Source of the DNA: Arachnopeziza araneosa
Taxonomy: Eukaryota > Ascomycota > Leotiomycetes > Helotiales > Arachnopezizaceae
Reading direction: 5' to 3'
Length of the DNA stretch: 64,000 nucleotides
Assembly: GCA_003988855.1 (NCBI GenBank)
Contig: QYAI01000032.1
Location: 1 to 64,000, forward strand
The notes under the pieces were generated by a model. That model was not told the origin of the DNA and ran no database searches. It was given only the letters and a program-made list of their open reading frames with translations. This document shows positions 43,483 to 53,825 of the stretch, piece by piece; position 1 is the stretch's first letter, and every line of letters starts with the position of its first letter. A program made the position numbers and the translations under genes.

Positions 43483-45026
43483 ATGTCCAACCAAAGCTCA
43501 AATGCCGGCAATCGATTGGTTCAGATGACTGATTTCCTCACTGGCAACAGAACTGCCTCCAGTATACCATTCAATCCGAATTGCACCAAATTTCCGCTGA
43601 GAAACGAGGTTCCGAGAAGAGAAGACGCACCTGAAGAAGCGTAGGTTTCTTCTCAACAACGTTCGGATGTTGCTAACCTCTGAAGTGCTTGGGTGTGGGG
43701 GAAAGATGATTTTGTACCTGCTTTCCTCCTCGTAAGCATACCATTGCTAAATTTTTACAGCTTGGAAGAATCAATCTTCTCACCCCCAATCGCGTAGCCG
43801 CAGCTTCAAAGGAGATTCAAAGTGGTGATATGGTCCCTCTGAATCTACCATTGAATGTTCCAGAAACACCCGCATTCAACCGGGAAGTCTTTGCCCATGA
43901 GATAAAGGTACTTTCAGAAGGCATTGCGTACGATGATAAATACCAACTGAACACCCAATCTGGTTCGCAGTGGGATGGTTTCCGCCATAGTAAGCCCCCC
44001 CGGGCTCCATCAATCTTTTGTTGTTTTGCTCCTGAGACAGAGTATTTCAAGTGCTGCACTGTCAAGACAACCGTATTTGGCGGCATTCAATTCTTCTTAC
44101 TTCTAACACACGGTCTAAAATGAAAATGCTGACTCCCCGGTCTTCCAGTGGCTCACGTGCCCACTCAAACCTTCTACAACAATACGAAAGGAGCAGATAT
44201 TCTTGGTCCTCATAAGAATAACAAATGTTCTATCCATTATTGTATGTCTTATGGTGTCCAAGTCAAACTCTTTCTTTGAATATTTTTTCGAATTACTTCA
44301 ACATATATGAATGTCTTGTACCTCTTAAACTTCAGTTTGGTTGCCCAATTTATCTAAATCAAGTTGACTGACTTGAGATGTTGGGATATAGGGTCTCAAC
44401 ATGGAATAGCTGGGAGAGGAGTACTGATTGACTACTGGACTTACGCAGAAGACAATCGTATTGCCTATGGTAAGCAGCACCGCAGAGAAAAAGCGCCCGG
44501 TGCTAATATCCTAGACCCCTTCGAACATTACGAAATATCGTATTCTGAGCTAGAAAAGTGTGGCAAAGCACAAGGCATCGATATCCGACCATCTGCTCAA
44601 GGCGGAGACATTGAAATCGGTGATCTTCTATTTATCCGTTTTGGCTGGGTCACCACCTACTACACAACAGCCCCTGATGTTCGAGCTGCTGCTGCATTAC
44701 GACCTCATACGTTAGGACCCGATGATGGTCAACGCTGGGCAGGTATCAAACAAGAAGACGCAATCCTCGACTGGCTTCACGATTGCTATTTCTCCGCAGT
44801 GGCAGGTGACGCTCCATCTTTTGAAGCTTGGCCAAGTAAAGAGAAATACATGCTGCATGAGTATTTGCTGGCACTATGGGGAGTGCCATTGGGGGAGTTA
44901 TGGGATTTAGAGAGATTGGCGAAGACGTGTAGAGAGAAGGGGAGATGGTTCTTTTTTGTGACTAGTTCGCCTGCTAACTGTGAGGGGGGTGTAGGGAGTC
45001 ATCCGAACGCTTTGGCAATATTTTGA
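43483..45026 (+). CDS. Putative cyclase (kynurenine formamidase-like fold, fungal type)
   Basis: A member of the metal-dependent cyclase/kynurenine formamidase superfamily. Exons are 43483-43640, 43686-43713, 43761-43989, 44149-44241 and 44392-45026, giving 380 aa. The metal-site region reads GSQWDGFRHMAHV. The fungal proteins of this family replace the bacterial HxGTHxD motif with a similar S/TQWDG..H. Other family parts are LGRINLLTPNRV, IHYWSQHGIAGRGVLIDYW and VAGDAPSFEAWP near the end. The second intron uses donor GTACCT, because the stronger GTAAGC further on would leave an intron of only 29 nt. Intron 3 (43990-44148) is one of the three homologous introns. The reaction is unknown. Confidence 0.88.
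43990..44148 (+). repeat. Introner-like element copy 3 (intron 3 of the cyclase gene, 159 nt)
   Basis: On the plus strand, from GTAAGC donor to CTTCCAG acceptor. It matches copy 1 across the full length: GCTCCTGAGACA, TATTTCAAGTGCTGCACT, TTGGCGGCATTC, TCTAAAATGAAAA and GCTGACTCCCCGGTCTTCCAG. Many of the differences from copy 1 are C/T or G/A transitions. The host intron is phase 1 and lies just after the metal-site motif of the enzyme. Confidence 0.87.
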
Positions 45027-45207
45027 ATTGCCGTTGGTAGACATGCAAAACCCTGTAATATGTTGTTCCCCTTGAACCACTCTTCAAATATCATTTATCT
45101 TCAATACCTGGGTTTCTTCGTTATCAAAATCTTTAGGAGTTTCTAAGTTTTCAATTCTCTTTTCTCGGAGCATTTTCTGACTTTTGCGGCGATTAACAAT
45201 TGTCTCA

Positions 45208-46251
45208 CTACTTTCCCCAGAAACTCCTAAGAAGGCCTGCAACTTCCTTAACATGAGACCTCACGATCGCATGACCACCTCCCTCAATAATATCTATTCT
45301 CCCCTTCCACCCTAACTTCCCTAACTCCATCTTCGTATACTCCAACTCAATAACTCCATCCTTCTCCCCCAAAATAAGTAGCACCTCAACGCCCGACTTG
45401 GGTAACAACGCAAACTTCTCATGCTGATCGTAAACGCCCCCATAATTCCACAAACTAATGATACTCGCCTCCCATCCCTTATGATTCTCCTGCTCCCAGT
45501 TCTGAACAGCAACTGAATCTACCTCTCCCTTTCTCAATTTCTCCTTCCAGTCCTTGCTTGGCATCTCATCACCGACCATGTACCCAATAATCCTCCTCCT
45601 TCTCAACCATTCCAGCCCCCAACCGCCATCCATACTGAACCGATCCCAATAACTCCTCTCGCTCTTCCTCCACAAGCCAGCCGGAGCAACGAGTGCCAGG
45701 CTCGCTGCGACATGGGGATGTAGGGCTACGAATGTGGCCGCGATACTACCGCCGATGGAGAAGCCAAGGATGTGGACTCCTGAGCTCCAGTGTAGGTGCG
45801 AGAGGAGCTCGAAGATCTGCCCGTGCATGAGGGCTGGTGTGTGGGCTTCTAGTGGAGTGGAGGAGAGGCCGTGACCGTAGAGGTCGTAGGCTATGACATG
45901 GTTTCCATTTGCTGAAAGACTAAGAGCAAGAGGAGCAAGGCCGATTGCTGAAGTGCCACCTCCATGAATTAGAAGGACTTTCCGCGGACTTGGAAGAGAG
46001 CCGGTGCTGCTGGGCGGGAAGGAGTAGTATCTTGTTGTGCCCCAGAAAGAAGGGACGGAGTTTCCTGGGGGAAGGATGCCGGCAAATTCATCTTCGAATG
46101 AAGAGATAGGGGGAGGGAGAATGTAATTTAGGCCGTTGATAAGCTGGGGATGAGGGATGGTGGGGATTGAGGTAGGCATTGAGAAGTTGTCACTGGACAT
46201 GAAGAAGAGTGATTGATTCGATTGGTGGATTGGATCATATCCAATGCTCAC
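45208..46251 (-). CDS. Alpha/beta-hydrolase fold protein
   Basis: A single-exon gene of 347 aa. The alpha/beta-hydrolase core shows the oxyanion segment VLLIHGGGTSAIGLAPL, YDLYGHGLSS, and the nucleophile elbow VHILGFSIGGSIAATFVAL with Ser as nucleophile. An acidic residue near LLILGEKDGVIELEY and the catalytic His in IIEGGGHAIVRSH follow. A lid region lies between SERSYWDRF and VYDQHEKF. The N-terminal ~70 residues are Pro-rich, without a clear signal peptide. The closest general types are serine hydrolases/esterases of the abhydrolase_1/6 group; substrate is unknown. It converges on the cyclase gene, with 180 bp between the stops. The PLC-like gene lies upstream on the same strand. Confidence 0.88.
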   Translation of the reverse strand: MSIGYDPIHQSNQSLFFMSSDNFSMPTSIPTIPHPQLINGLNYILPPPISSFEDEFAGILPPGNSVPSFWGTTRYYSFPPSSTGSLPSPRKVLLIHGGGTSAIGLAPLALSLSANGNHVIAYDLYGHGLSSTPLEAHTPALMHGQIFELLSHLHWSSGVHILGFSIGGSIAATFVALHPHVAASLALVAPAGLWRKSERSYWDRFSMDGGWGLEWLRRRRIIGYMVGDEMPSKDWKEKLRKGEVDSVAVQNWEQENHKGWEASIISLWNYGGVYDQHEKFALLPKSGVEVLLILGEKDGVIELEYTKMELGKLGWKGRIDIIEGGGHAIVRSHVKEVAGLLRSFWGK

Positions 46252-46385
46252 GCCTAGCGAATGAATGGAGGATGAGATTTGAGATGTGAAAACGATGAAA
46301 CGAGGTGCTAGGCTTGATTACTCATCGGAGCGGTCTTAGACACCGAGAGTGGGAGGATACAATAATTAAAATGGTTTGATTATAA

Positions 46386-47377
46386 TCAACGATTAGATAT
46401 TAAATTTCCCTTCAAAGCCCGTTGAAGGTGTCCTGTGCGGTAAAGGCATTCCCTGGTGAGTGTTAGTAAAAATTCGCTGTCTCGCTGTGAGATTTGGTTA
46501 CCAAGTTCAAAATAATCCAGCAAAAAGACATTAGGAGTTCTATCCCAAGTCGTGATACACAGATCACCTTGCGCACCAATACTACCAGTGCCAGTGGCAG
46601 AATTCGTTGTCGACGCTGCAACCATATCGGGGATATCAATGCCAAAGATATCCACATCCAAGAAATGGTTAACAATCATCATGAGGCCAGCTCCACTATT
46701 TCCAGGTGGGCGATCAAGAGCACATGATGAGAAGCTTGAATCCGTGACATCGTAGGCTGTCTCGAAGTAGTACGAGAACTCATCAAGGATGTATGGGACC
46801 TCCGCGGTGTTGGCACCATAATCTTTTACAGTCAGACAGCGTGTCAAAATAGGAAGAATCACATACCGAGGAACATGATAAATCGAGATCCTGCATTAAT
46901 GAAATCCTGAAGAGTAGGCCAGTCTGCCATGGCAAGTTGGTTTGGTGGTGTGTAGGCGTAGTTATTCAGTCCAGTGCTGGCGACTGCTTGCCCGAACAAA
47001 CTAACATCCTTATTATCGCCGTTCGTCAGGAGTAGTGTCACGACTTCCTTCGGATTGTTATCTAGGAAAGTCTTGATCGTTGTCAAGTAAGTAGTGAGAG
47101 GTCCAGCATCCTTCTCCAAACATGACGTATGGCACAAGTGCAGTTGGCCATTGGAGTAATGGCTCTGAGCTTGCAGATATCGAACTCCCGCACTCAGCTG
47201 GGCGGCAACAGAGATGAGTTGGTTGTCTGTAGGCAAGACGCCCACAAATGCTGAATCGTGAGTCCCAATGAACGTGATGTTGGAATATTGACGGGAGCAC
47301 AATGCAGCGTTGCCATTGCAGACTTGAGAGGCAGCAACACCTAGGAAAAGGAACGAGATGAGGATATCAAGTAGCAT
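46386..47377 (-). CDS. Secreted PLC-like (PI-PLC X-type) phosphodiesterase
   Basis: A TIM-barrel phosphodiesterase-like protein. Exons are 47377-46867 and 46822-46386, giving 315 aa. The signal peptide is MLLDILISFLFLGVAASQ. The X-domain start is ITFIGTHDSAFVG, with the first catalytic His in GTHDSA. LHLCHTSCLEKDAGPL carries the second His in the fungal variant of the motif. TIKTFLDNNPKEVVTLLLTN and the MFLDYGANTAEVPYILDEF segment (rebuilt across the 44-nt intron) follow. The C-terminal domain has NSGAGLMMIVNHFLDVDIFGI. There is no obvious GPI signal. Proteins of this type are annotated as PLC-like phosphodiesterases; whether it cleaves phosphoinositides is unproven. Confidence 0.9.
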
Positions 47378-48266
47378 TGTGGATAACGATTGACTGAGAG
47401 ATGATCAGCGGTGCCAACTCACGGCATCTTGGAGTCCTTATGTAGGATGCCGTGGCCCGTCATTCTGCCAGGTCGAGGAGTGAATTTCATCGCCCTTCCC
47501 AATCCAGTCATCAGACTCTGTCATTTGAGGCAAGGGTCCCTTCTCCTGAATGAGCAGTGTGAACAGTGTGGTGTTGATGGAAAAGCTCTCTTTCCATGGC
47601 TGATGAAACGCCGTGCAGTTCGCGCCATCCATGCGTGGTTCGACTCTGCCGTCTGATTGGGGCGGGCAGTTTAATATGTATCGATATCTCGGAACAAGTT
47701 GCCAAGCCCCTAAATGATTTATCGCGAGGCTCCATGCCCACTGCGCGGAGGAGGCATCTTCGCCTTCTGATTTGTCCCGCCCTGCGGCAGTCAATCTCAA
47801 CCTCAAGAATCCTGGCCTATGTGCAGAGGTGCATCAGAAGCGGCGCTCTTCATGTCATTTAGGAGCCACGCGTGTCTTTAGGAATATAAGCACTTGCGCT
47901 GCTCATAGGAGCGAGGAGGAGGATGAAGAATCGATAGTCTCTCATGACAGACATCATTCTCCCAGCTCATGCCGCTCAAGCCACCCCCGGACAACGAGAC
48001 CCCTGAGGACGCACGTGCAACGCTGGTCCTGCCCTCTTTGGAACGATCATCATCTACAGTATCTATCTGGACACCAAATCGAGAAAGTGCTCTGCGACTT
48101 CCTTCTGTGCAAGCTTCGATACGGCAGGTACGTCCCGTCTCGATGCGCGAAGAGGCTCACGTGTACAGTAGGTCCGAATCATGCCGGGCATCCTGCTGAG
48201 GTTGTTCGTTCTAAAAACCATCCCGATTACCTAATTCTACTCTATTCTAAGTTACTGTATATCTCT
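47378..48266. other. Intergenic region between PLC-like and thioesterase genes
   Basis: About 890 bp, relatively GC-rich. It contains the PLC-like promoter and the thioesterase 3' flank. A plus-strand frame from ATG 47969 ends close to a GTACGT donor-like site, but no downstream exon could be joined to it, so it is not called. Confidence 0.35.
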
Positions 48267-49505
48267 TTATATCAAGAAATCTCGGTATTTCGCCAATGCC
48301 GGCTCTTGACTTCCTGTAAATGTTTGATGTAAACCATCTAATGCCGCAAAGTGTTCAGCATACTTTAATCCTTTCCGGTTCTCCCTCTCTACTCGTCTCC
48401 AATCCCACTCGGTTGACTCCTCTCCCAAGGAAGACTCAACCGTCTCCGGCTGCACCATCTCTGGCGTTGACTCCCCAGATGGGCGTGACATTTCGGCCCA
48501 CCCGCCTGGCTTCTCCGGGAGCATTCCAGAGGCGCCGATCAAAACCTCAGGGTGAACCGTTAATCTTCCGAGTTTGACTACATATCTAGATCGGAATCAG
48601 CTATTGTCTGCCTATAAATCCTTAGGAACAGAGAGTAAATGCTGCCACGCTATGTGTCACAGCTACAAATAACCAGTACAGAGACCTAAGACTTGACTCC
48701 CACTTACTTGCTTAATGCACTTGCAAAAATGGCTTTCTCATCAATTTCAGCTCCTTGAGGGCCATTTCCTGTCAAGGCCTTGTAACCTTGCCCAAACCAA
48801 CTTCCATCTGTCAGGATATAGGCAGAAGGCTTAACGGTGCCTTTCTTCACGAAGTGTGTGATAACATATATCCACTTGCGATCCCAACATAAAAGCCGTG
48901 TCCACATCTCAAAGGATTGATAAATGCCAATCTCGCGCTTGTAGATACACATCACGCCCCCTAGCATGATACCCCATCTTCCCAGAGCCGGCTGGTTGGA
49001 TTTGGGATCTATCACTAGTTTTTCCCGACTATTATGTTGTAGCTTGTCAATTCCTGGCTGCAGCAGCGCACAAACTAGATGTGACCGTGCTACATCGAAA
49101 TCGGAGAAGTAGGTACTATTGGACTTATGGAGATTATAGTCACATTCGTACAGTGGAGAATGTGATGTTGTAATCACAGGGAGGAAAAGGGTCGATGTCG
49201 CGATAGCTGGTGGGATTTTTGGAGGGCTGAAGAGACAGTGTTTGAGAATCGCATTCCAAACTCGGAACTAAGACGGTTAGAAGGAGATTCTTGAAAGCAG
49301 TATCCTTACTTACATGCCACGCAAATGGTATATTCTTAAGGTTAGCAAGAATCGTCAAAACCGCAAAAATGCGCGAATAGCTTCCTGGACCAGTAAAGAT
49401 GTTGATCACTAGCTTACGGATCTTGAGTCGCGATGCTCCAGCACCCAAAATTAAGGCCGTCGTGAAGGCTAGAGACTTCAGAGGAATGGCCGTAGCGGAA
49501 GCCAT
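48267..49505 (-). CDS. THEM6-like thioesterase-superfamily membrane protein
   Basis: A hot-dog-fold (4HBT_2) protein of the THEM6 type found widely in fungi. Exons are 49505-49314, 49267-48708 and 48585-48267, giving 356 aa. The N-terminal hydrophobic segment (LAFTTALILGAGA) may anchor it in a membrane. ILANLKNIPFAWH and FRVWNAILKH follow. The hot-dog core has YNLHKSNSTYFSDFDVAR, LGGVMCIYKREI, IYQSFEMWTRLLCWD and WIYVITHFVKKG. The last exon supplies KYVVKLGRLTVHPEVLIGASG and an acidic tail. Without this exon the frame would stop just after IFASALSK, but the AA|GTAAGT site there is a good donor and the joined sequence matches the family. Substrate unknown. It shares a ~720-bp divergent region with the second MFS gene. 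Confidence 0.88.
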
Positions 49506-50227
49506 GTTGAAATGAGTGACTAAAGAAGCAGAGTAACGTTGGAAAATGAAGTTTGTTAGGAGTTCAGCACAGTCAGCAGCGATAAGGAGAGACATTGATG
49601 CCGAGGCACGAACGGCGACATGTTTCGCCGAGTTTGACTTGCAACCAGCCAATTATCATCGAACTCGGTTAAAGATCAGAAAGACAACAACTACAACAAC
49701 AGCCTTTGCCATCATTACCACCTTGAAATCCTAGGAAAGCTGAAGTCAAGCAGTTTTGCTGTGGATAGCCTCCAAATTAGCTGGCATGAGAACTTACAAC
49801 CACAAGAGCGTACTGCTTATACTATGCATTGTATCATGAATTGGTCCCGATTGAAGCTAGAAGCTGTCATGCCAGAAACATTCACACAGCTCAAAGCGGA
49901 GCCGTGCTATGGCTCACTTTTTTCTTTTGCCCTTGCATTTCTGTGAATGGTGGATTTGTTCTTTTAAAAACTACTCGACTGCTGTTTGAACTGTATGACC
50001 TTTGAATACCTTCAAGAGATATAGTTGTAGTCATTTGGCCTACCCAAACCACTACGCTGGAGATATCCCACGATATTTTCAGGACTTGGTTGAATGTAAG
50101 GGCTAGCTGGAGGTTGAAAGTGAGAAAGCTGAAAGTGCGAAGGCGTGATTCTGATTAGGTGAATCGTTCCTGCTCTTTTGAAGCAACTTGACTCCCTCCG
50201 TTGGCCACGCTAGTCTTACATCCGAAG
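49506..50227. promoter_or_regulatory. Divergent promoter region, thioesterase (-) / MFS transporter (+)
   Basis: About 720 bp between diverging start codons. No coding frame with recognised content. A CAAC/ACAACA run lies near 49682-49705. Confidence 0.4.
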
Positions 50228-52413
50228 ATGTCCTCAATTATTTCTTCCTCTTTTGGAACTTTTTTTAAGTTTTTAGAAATACCATTGACAGCTAAGTATC
50301 TTTGTCCAGAAATGGCAGAGTACTTCATGTCCGGTGCGAACCCGAGCATTGCCCATGATGATCCTTCCGCTATTATAGCTCGAGAAGTCCGAGAGAATGG
50401 CTTAGAATTTTATGAAGGTAGTCAACTCCGATGGCCCGAAAAAGACTCAGGTCACCCTCGATACTGGTCTTTCTGGACGAAGGTCTTCAATACCACCTTG
50501 GTCATCACCTTAGATGTTATAACGTATGAAAGACTACTCTAAAACGAAGCCTTACTTACAACAAACTAGGACAATCATCAGCACGTCTGGGGTATGTTTC
50601 TAACCTGGCTGCCTAGTATGTTACTGATAAGAATAGGCTGGCGCTGCAGTGCAGGGCCGTGTTGAGCTTAAGCTCAGTAACATGGCATCAACTCTTGCGT
50701 TTACTTCAATGTACTCCTCGCCATATTATATTTGACTCCTTTGCTTACGTTTTGCAGTTACTGCTTTGGTCAAGCGATTGGTGGATTGATCTGTCCACCA
50801 ATTTCAGAGTCATTCGGGCGGAAGCACCTGTATATCTGGTCCACATTCTTGTACAGTGCATTCTGCATTCTCGTTGGCGCCTCGATGAAGTAAGCTCCTT
50901 CTAGTACAATTCCTCATCTGGCCTACGCAAGTCTCTTTGACTCTTTTCCTCTTCTTGAGTCAACCAAATCAAATTTTAATTTCGTTGCAGCATATACTGG
51001 GTCATTCCTGGCCGTTTCTTCTCCGGATTAGTGTCGTCAATACCAACCTTGGTAGTTGCAGGATCGATCGAGGATATGCATAATTCCGAAGCAAGAATAT
51101 GGATGATATTTGCTTGGGGGATGGTAAGCCTCTCTTCCTAGCTTCCCCAAAATGTTAACTGACTTCTGCTTCGTGCGCCAACATTGCTCTCACAATTGGC
51201 CCTATATACAGTACATTTGTCACTGAAGCACTGAATTGGAGATGTGAGTTTAACTTTCTCAAAGACTAGTCTTTCTTTGACGGTGCTTCTCGGGGTCCTC
51301 CAATATCTCATTACTGCTTGAACATTCTATTTCAATTATCTAATAGTGCAAATGAAGTTAACTGACTCGATGATCTTGGGATTAGGGGTTTTCTGGATCG
51401 CTTCAATTATCACTTTCTGTCTAGGAATCATCACACTTTTCTTGAAAGAATCACGACCATCTCAAATACTCAAAGCTCGACTTTTCAAGCTTAATAAAGT
51501 TACCAGTTCTGGGAGAATATATACTGTCGATGACCCCGACGAAGTCTTCTCAGTTCATAACTTCATCACGAATTCACTGACCCGACCGGTTTGTCTGTTC
51601 TTCACTGAACCGATTGTGTTTTTTGTCACTATCTTGTCTGCTATGGCTGTCGGACAAATGTATTTGTTGACCGAAGCCATACCACTCATCTACAAGATGG
51701 CTCCTTTGTCATTCTCTGATAAACAATGTTCCTTGGCATTCATTCCAATTGCTATTGGTCTAGTGCTCAACGTCTTGCCACGATTTTACGACCATTGGAG
51801 GTTGAGACGAATTAAGGCCCGGGGTGAGATACCCACACCTGAAGATAAAATCTATGGATTTGGTGTTGCCGCTCCACTGTTAGCCATTGGGTTCTGGTGG
51901 TTTGCATGGACGATCCCACCGGCTGTTCCGGCTCCATGGTTCGTATCCTTCTTTCCACTTATTTTTGTCGGGTTTGCAACCAACGAGTTTGATTGCATCC
52001 TTGTTGGCTATATGGCCGACCTATATACTACTTATTGTGCCTCCGCAATTGGTACTCTAGGTTTTTTGAGATCTTTATTGAGCGGGATCCTGCCTCTTGT
52101 TACTATCCAGATATACCGTGCTCTTGGAACCAACATAGCAACATCGATTTTAGCTGTAATTGCAACTCTATTCTGTGCAGTGCCTGTGCTGTTTCTGAAA
52201 TATGGCCCATGGTTAAGAGAGCGAAGTAAATTTGCTAAGTTCAGTCATGATGCAGAAGTCAAGATGCGAACTGGAGATACGAATGTCATTTTTGGAGGGA
52301 TGCAGGCAGATTCTGGAGATGTTTTGAAATCTGAAATTGTCGGAGAAGTGAGAGTTATTGTGGGCGCCGAGACCGCTGAAATGTGGTTGTGGAGAAATTT
52401 CTATCTGAAATGA
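50228..52413 (+). CDS. MFS transporter (fungal 12-TM family), one splice acceptor missing
   Basis: A major facilitator with hydrophilic N-terminus. Exons are 50228-50523, 50570-50591 (22 nt), 50637-50710, 50758-50889, 50991-51123, 51177-51243 (acceptor non-canonical) and 51347-52413, giving about 596 aa. Landmarks are HPRYWSFWTKVFNTTLVITLDVIT, QAIGGLICPPISESFGRKHLY (TM2-3 loop), VIPGRFFSGLVSSIPTL, NIALTIGPIYSTFVTEALNWR, FLKESRPSQIL before a central loop, and the TM7-12 half in the last exon. At the intron beginning GTAAGCC (51124) the branch site TAACTGAC is present, but no AG occurs before the conserved ANIALTIGP codons (51177 on). The next AG would shift frame into an early stop. The gene is therefore either spliced non-canonically or recently damaged. 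The ATG at 50312 is an alternative start. Confidence 0.78.
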
Positions 52414-52751
52414 CAGAAAACTGTACGACTTTCGGAACAACAATTCTGTCGTAGCGTTGCTTGGGCTCTGAAAGATTTTCTTGCTGGGTTAATGGGGTTG
52501 CGCAAATCTTGGAAACCGCTAAGCTTGTTAAGTCTTGCTTAAAAATACAAAGCTCATATCATAGGCTGTCAGCGAAGGGAACGAAATGTTCTCGTAACGT
52601 TGCTGAGAGTTTTGTTTTGATATTAAACCATGCTAAGTTGTTGAAAGATTTCTTATTCCGCCTATCTCTTCATGACTTGCGGTGAGTTCATGCGAAAATC
52701 TGTACTTGAATCTGGCGCAAAATTTCTTTCAACAAATCCAAAAAAGTATTT
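52414..52751. other. Convergent intergenic region
   Basis: About 340 bp between the stops of the MFS gene (+) and the 2EXR-like gene (-). No gene was recognised. Confidence 0.45.
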
Positions 52752-53825
52752 TCACCTCATCTGTTCGGAATCATGATGATACCGGGTCTCGGAGTAGATC
52801 TGCTCCTCCGACTTTCCTAAGTCTTGAGTAGCCGGACACAGCACCATCTCCAAGCTCCTAGCTAAGTCGTCCAAATCGAGATCCCCACGACTGGACCTAC
52901 TCGTGATGAGCGGAACAACCTCAATCCTCTCCATCCCAATGCCTCTCAAACAACTGACCCAAAAGACCTCGGCCCCGCCACACGCAACCAACTCCCTCGC
53001 CGTCCTCTCCCAGATCCTCATGGTGAGTTCCAGCTCCTCAAGCCTCAGATGCTCCCTCACGAGGGTGCAGAAGCCGGGCAGGTAGCGATCCAGATACGCG
53101 ATCTCGTTGTGGCAATCCCATGTCATCTGGAGCCTCCTGATGCCGCGGTGGATGGCCGGCCGGTCGGAGAGGAGATCAAGAAAGAGGTACTCGAGGTCGG
53201 CGATGGCGATGGAGATGTTGCTGAAGAGGAGCGCGCCCAGTTCGGTGCGGAGCTGGTGCGAGGCGAGGGAGAGAGAGAGGAGGGTGCTGTAGTCCGAAGG
53301 GAGGATGTGGTGATGGTCTGGGGCGTGGGTCGTGCTGGATCGGGGTCGGCGAGATTGGGTGATGTTGATGGCGCTGGGGATGGTGATCGAGTAGCCGTTG
53401 CGGAAGGGGTGGCAGCGACGGGGGCTGGTGCTGGAGACGTTGCCAAGGCAGAACTGGATGCGGCCCTTCTGCGACGGGTCTCTGAATGGCTGGAGGAGGT
53501 AGTTGTATATCTTGTTGCGCACTTCGCTTGGGAGGTGGAGAAAGGGGAGCGGTTGTTGACATTCTGGTCGGGCACTCGGTTCCTCTTCGGCTTTAGCCAC
53601 TGACGGCACCGGAGCCGACGACAGCGTTTGCTCTCGCGATGAAGGAGGTTTAGACATGGAGCATTCACGGCTTGCGCAAGAGAAATCGGATGGCTTGAAG
53701 TCGAAATCACCAAGGCCATCTTGGAATCGAGTTCTCCGATCATGCTTATCTTTTAGGGTTTCAATGGCTAAGAAGTGAAGAATGGCCCGCCTTTGAGCCA
53801 TATCTTCCACTACGGGGCTGGGCAA
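52752..53825 (-). CDS. 2EXR/DUF7730-like (F-box-related) fungal protein
   Basis: A single-exon gene of 357 aa. The central motif FLHLPSEVRNKIYNYLLQPF is the start of the fungal 2EXR/DUF7730-type domain, which resembles an F-box. Downstream, LLSLSLASHQLRTELGALLFSN is the usual second conserved block (exon-like QLR.E...L), followed by leucine-rich helical sequence (LFLDLLSDRPAIHRGIRRLQM). The first ~100 residues are Pro/Ser/Glu-rich and look disordered. The reading frame is GC-richer than its neighbours, and overlapping frames on both strands stay open, a by-product of composition. Function is unknown; proteins of this kind are highly expanded in Pezizomycotina. Confidence 0.8.
   Translation of the reverse strand: MPSPVVEDMAQRRAILHFLAIETLKDKHDRRTRFQDGLGDFDFKPSDFSCASRECSMSKPPSSREQTLSSAPVPSVAKAEEEPSARPECQQPLPFLHLPSEVRNKIYNYLLQPFRDPSQKGRIQFCLGNVSSTSPRRCHPFRNGYSITIPSAINITQSRRPRSSTTHAPDHHHILPSDYSTLLSLSLASHQLRTELGALLFSNISIAIADLEYLFLDLLSDRPAIHRGIRRLQMTWDCHNEIAYLDRYLPGFCTLVREHLRLEELELTMRIWERTARELVACGGAEVFWVSCLRGIGMERIEVVPLITSRSSRGDLDLDDLARSLEMVLCPATQDLGKSEEQIYSETRYHHDSEQMR

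Noticed and set aside
34190..47377. A secondary-metabolite gene cluster (oxidoreductase, cyclase, hydrolase, PLC-like)
   Set aside because: No backbone synthase is present, the genes face both directions, and housekeeping-type genes are interspersed.
47969..48199. Possible small gene starting MPLKPPPDNETPED with a GTACGT donor-like site
   Set aside because: I could not join a convincing second exon and no family is recognised.
53123..53743. Long frames antisense to or overlapping the 2EXR-like gene
   Set aside because: They result from GC-rich codon composition. Only the 357-codon frame has the conserved LPSEVRNKIYNYLL block.
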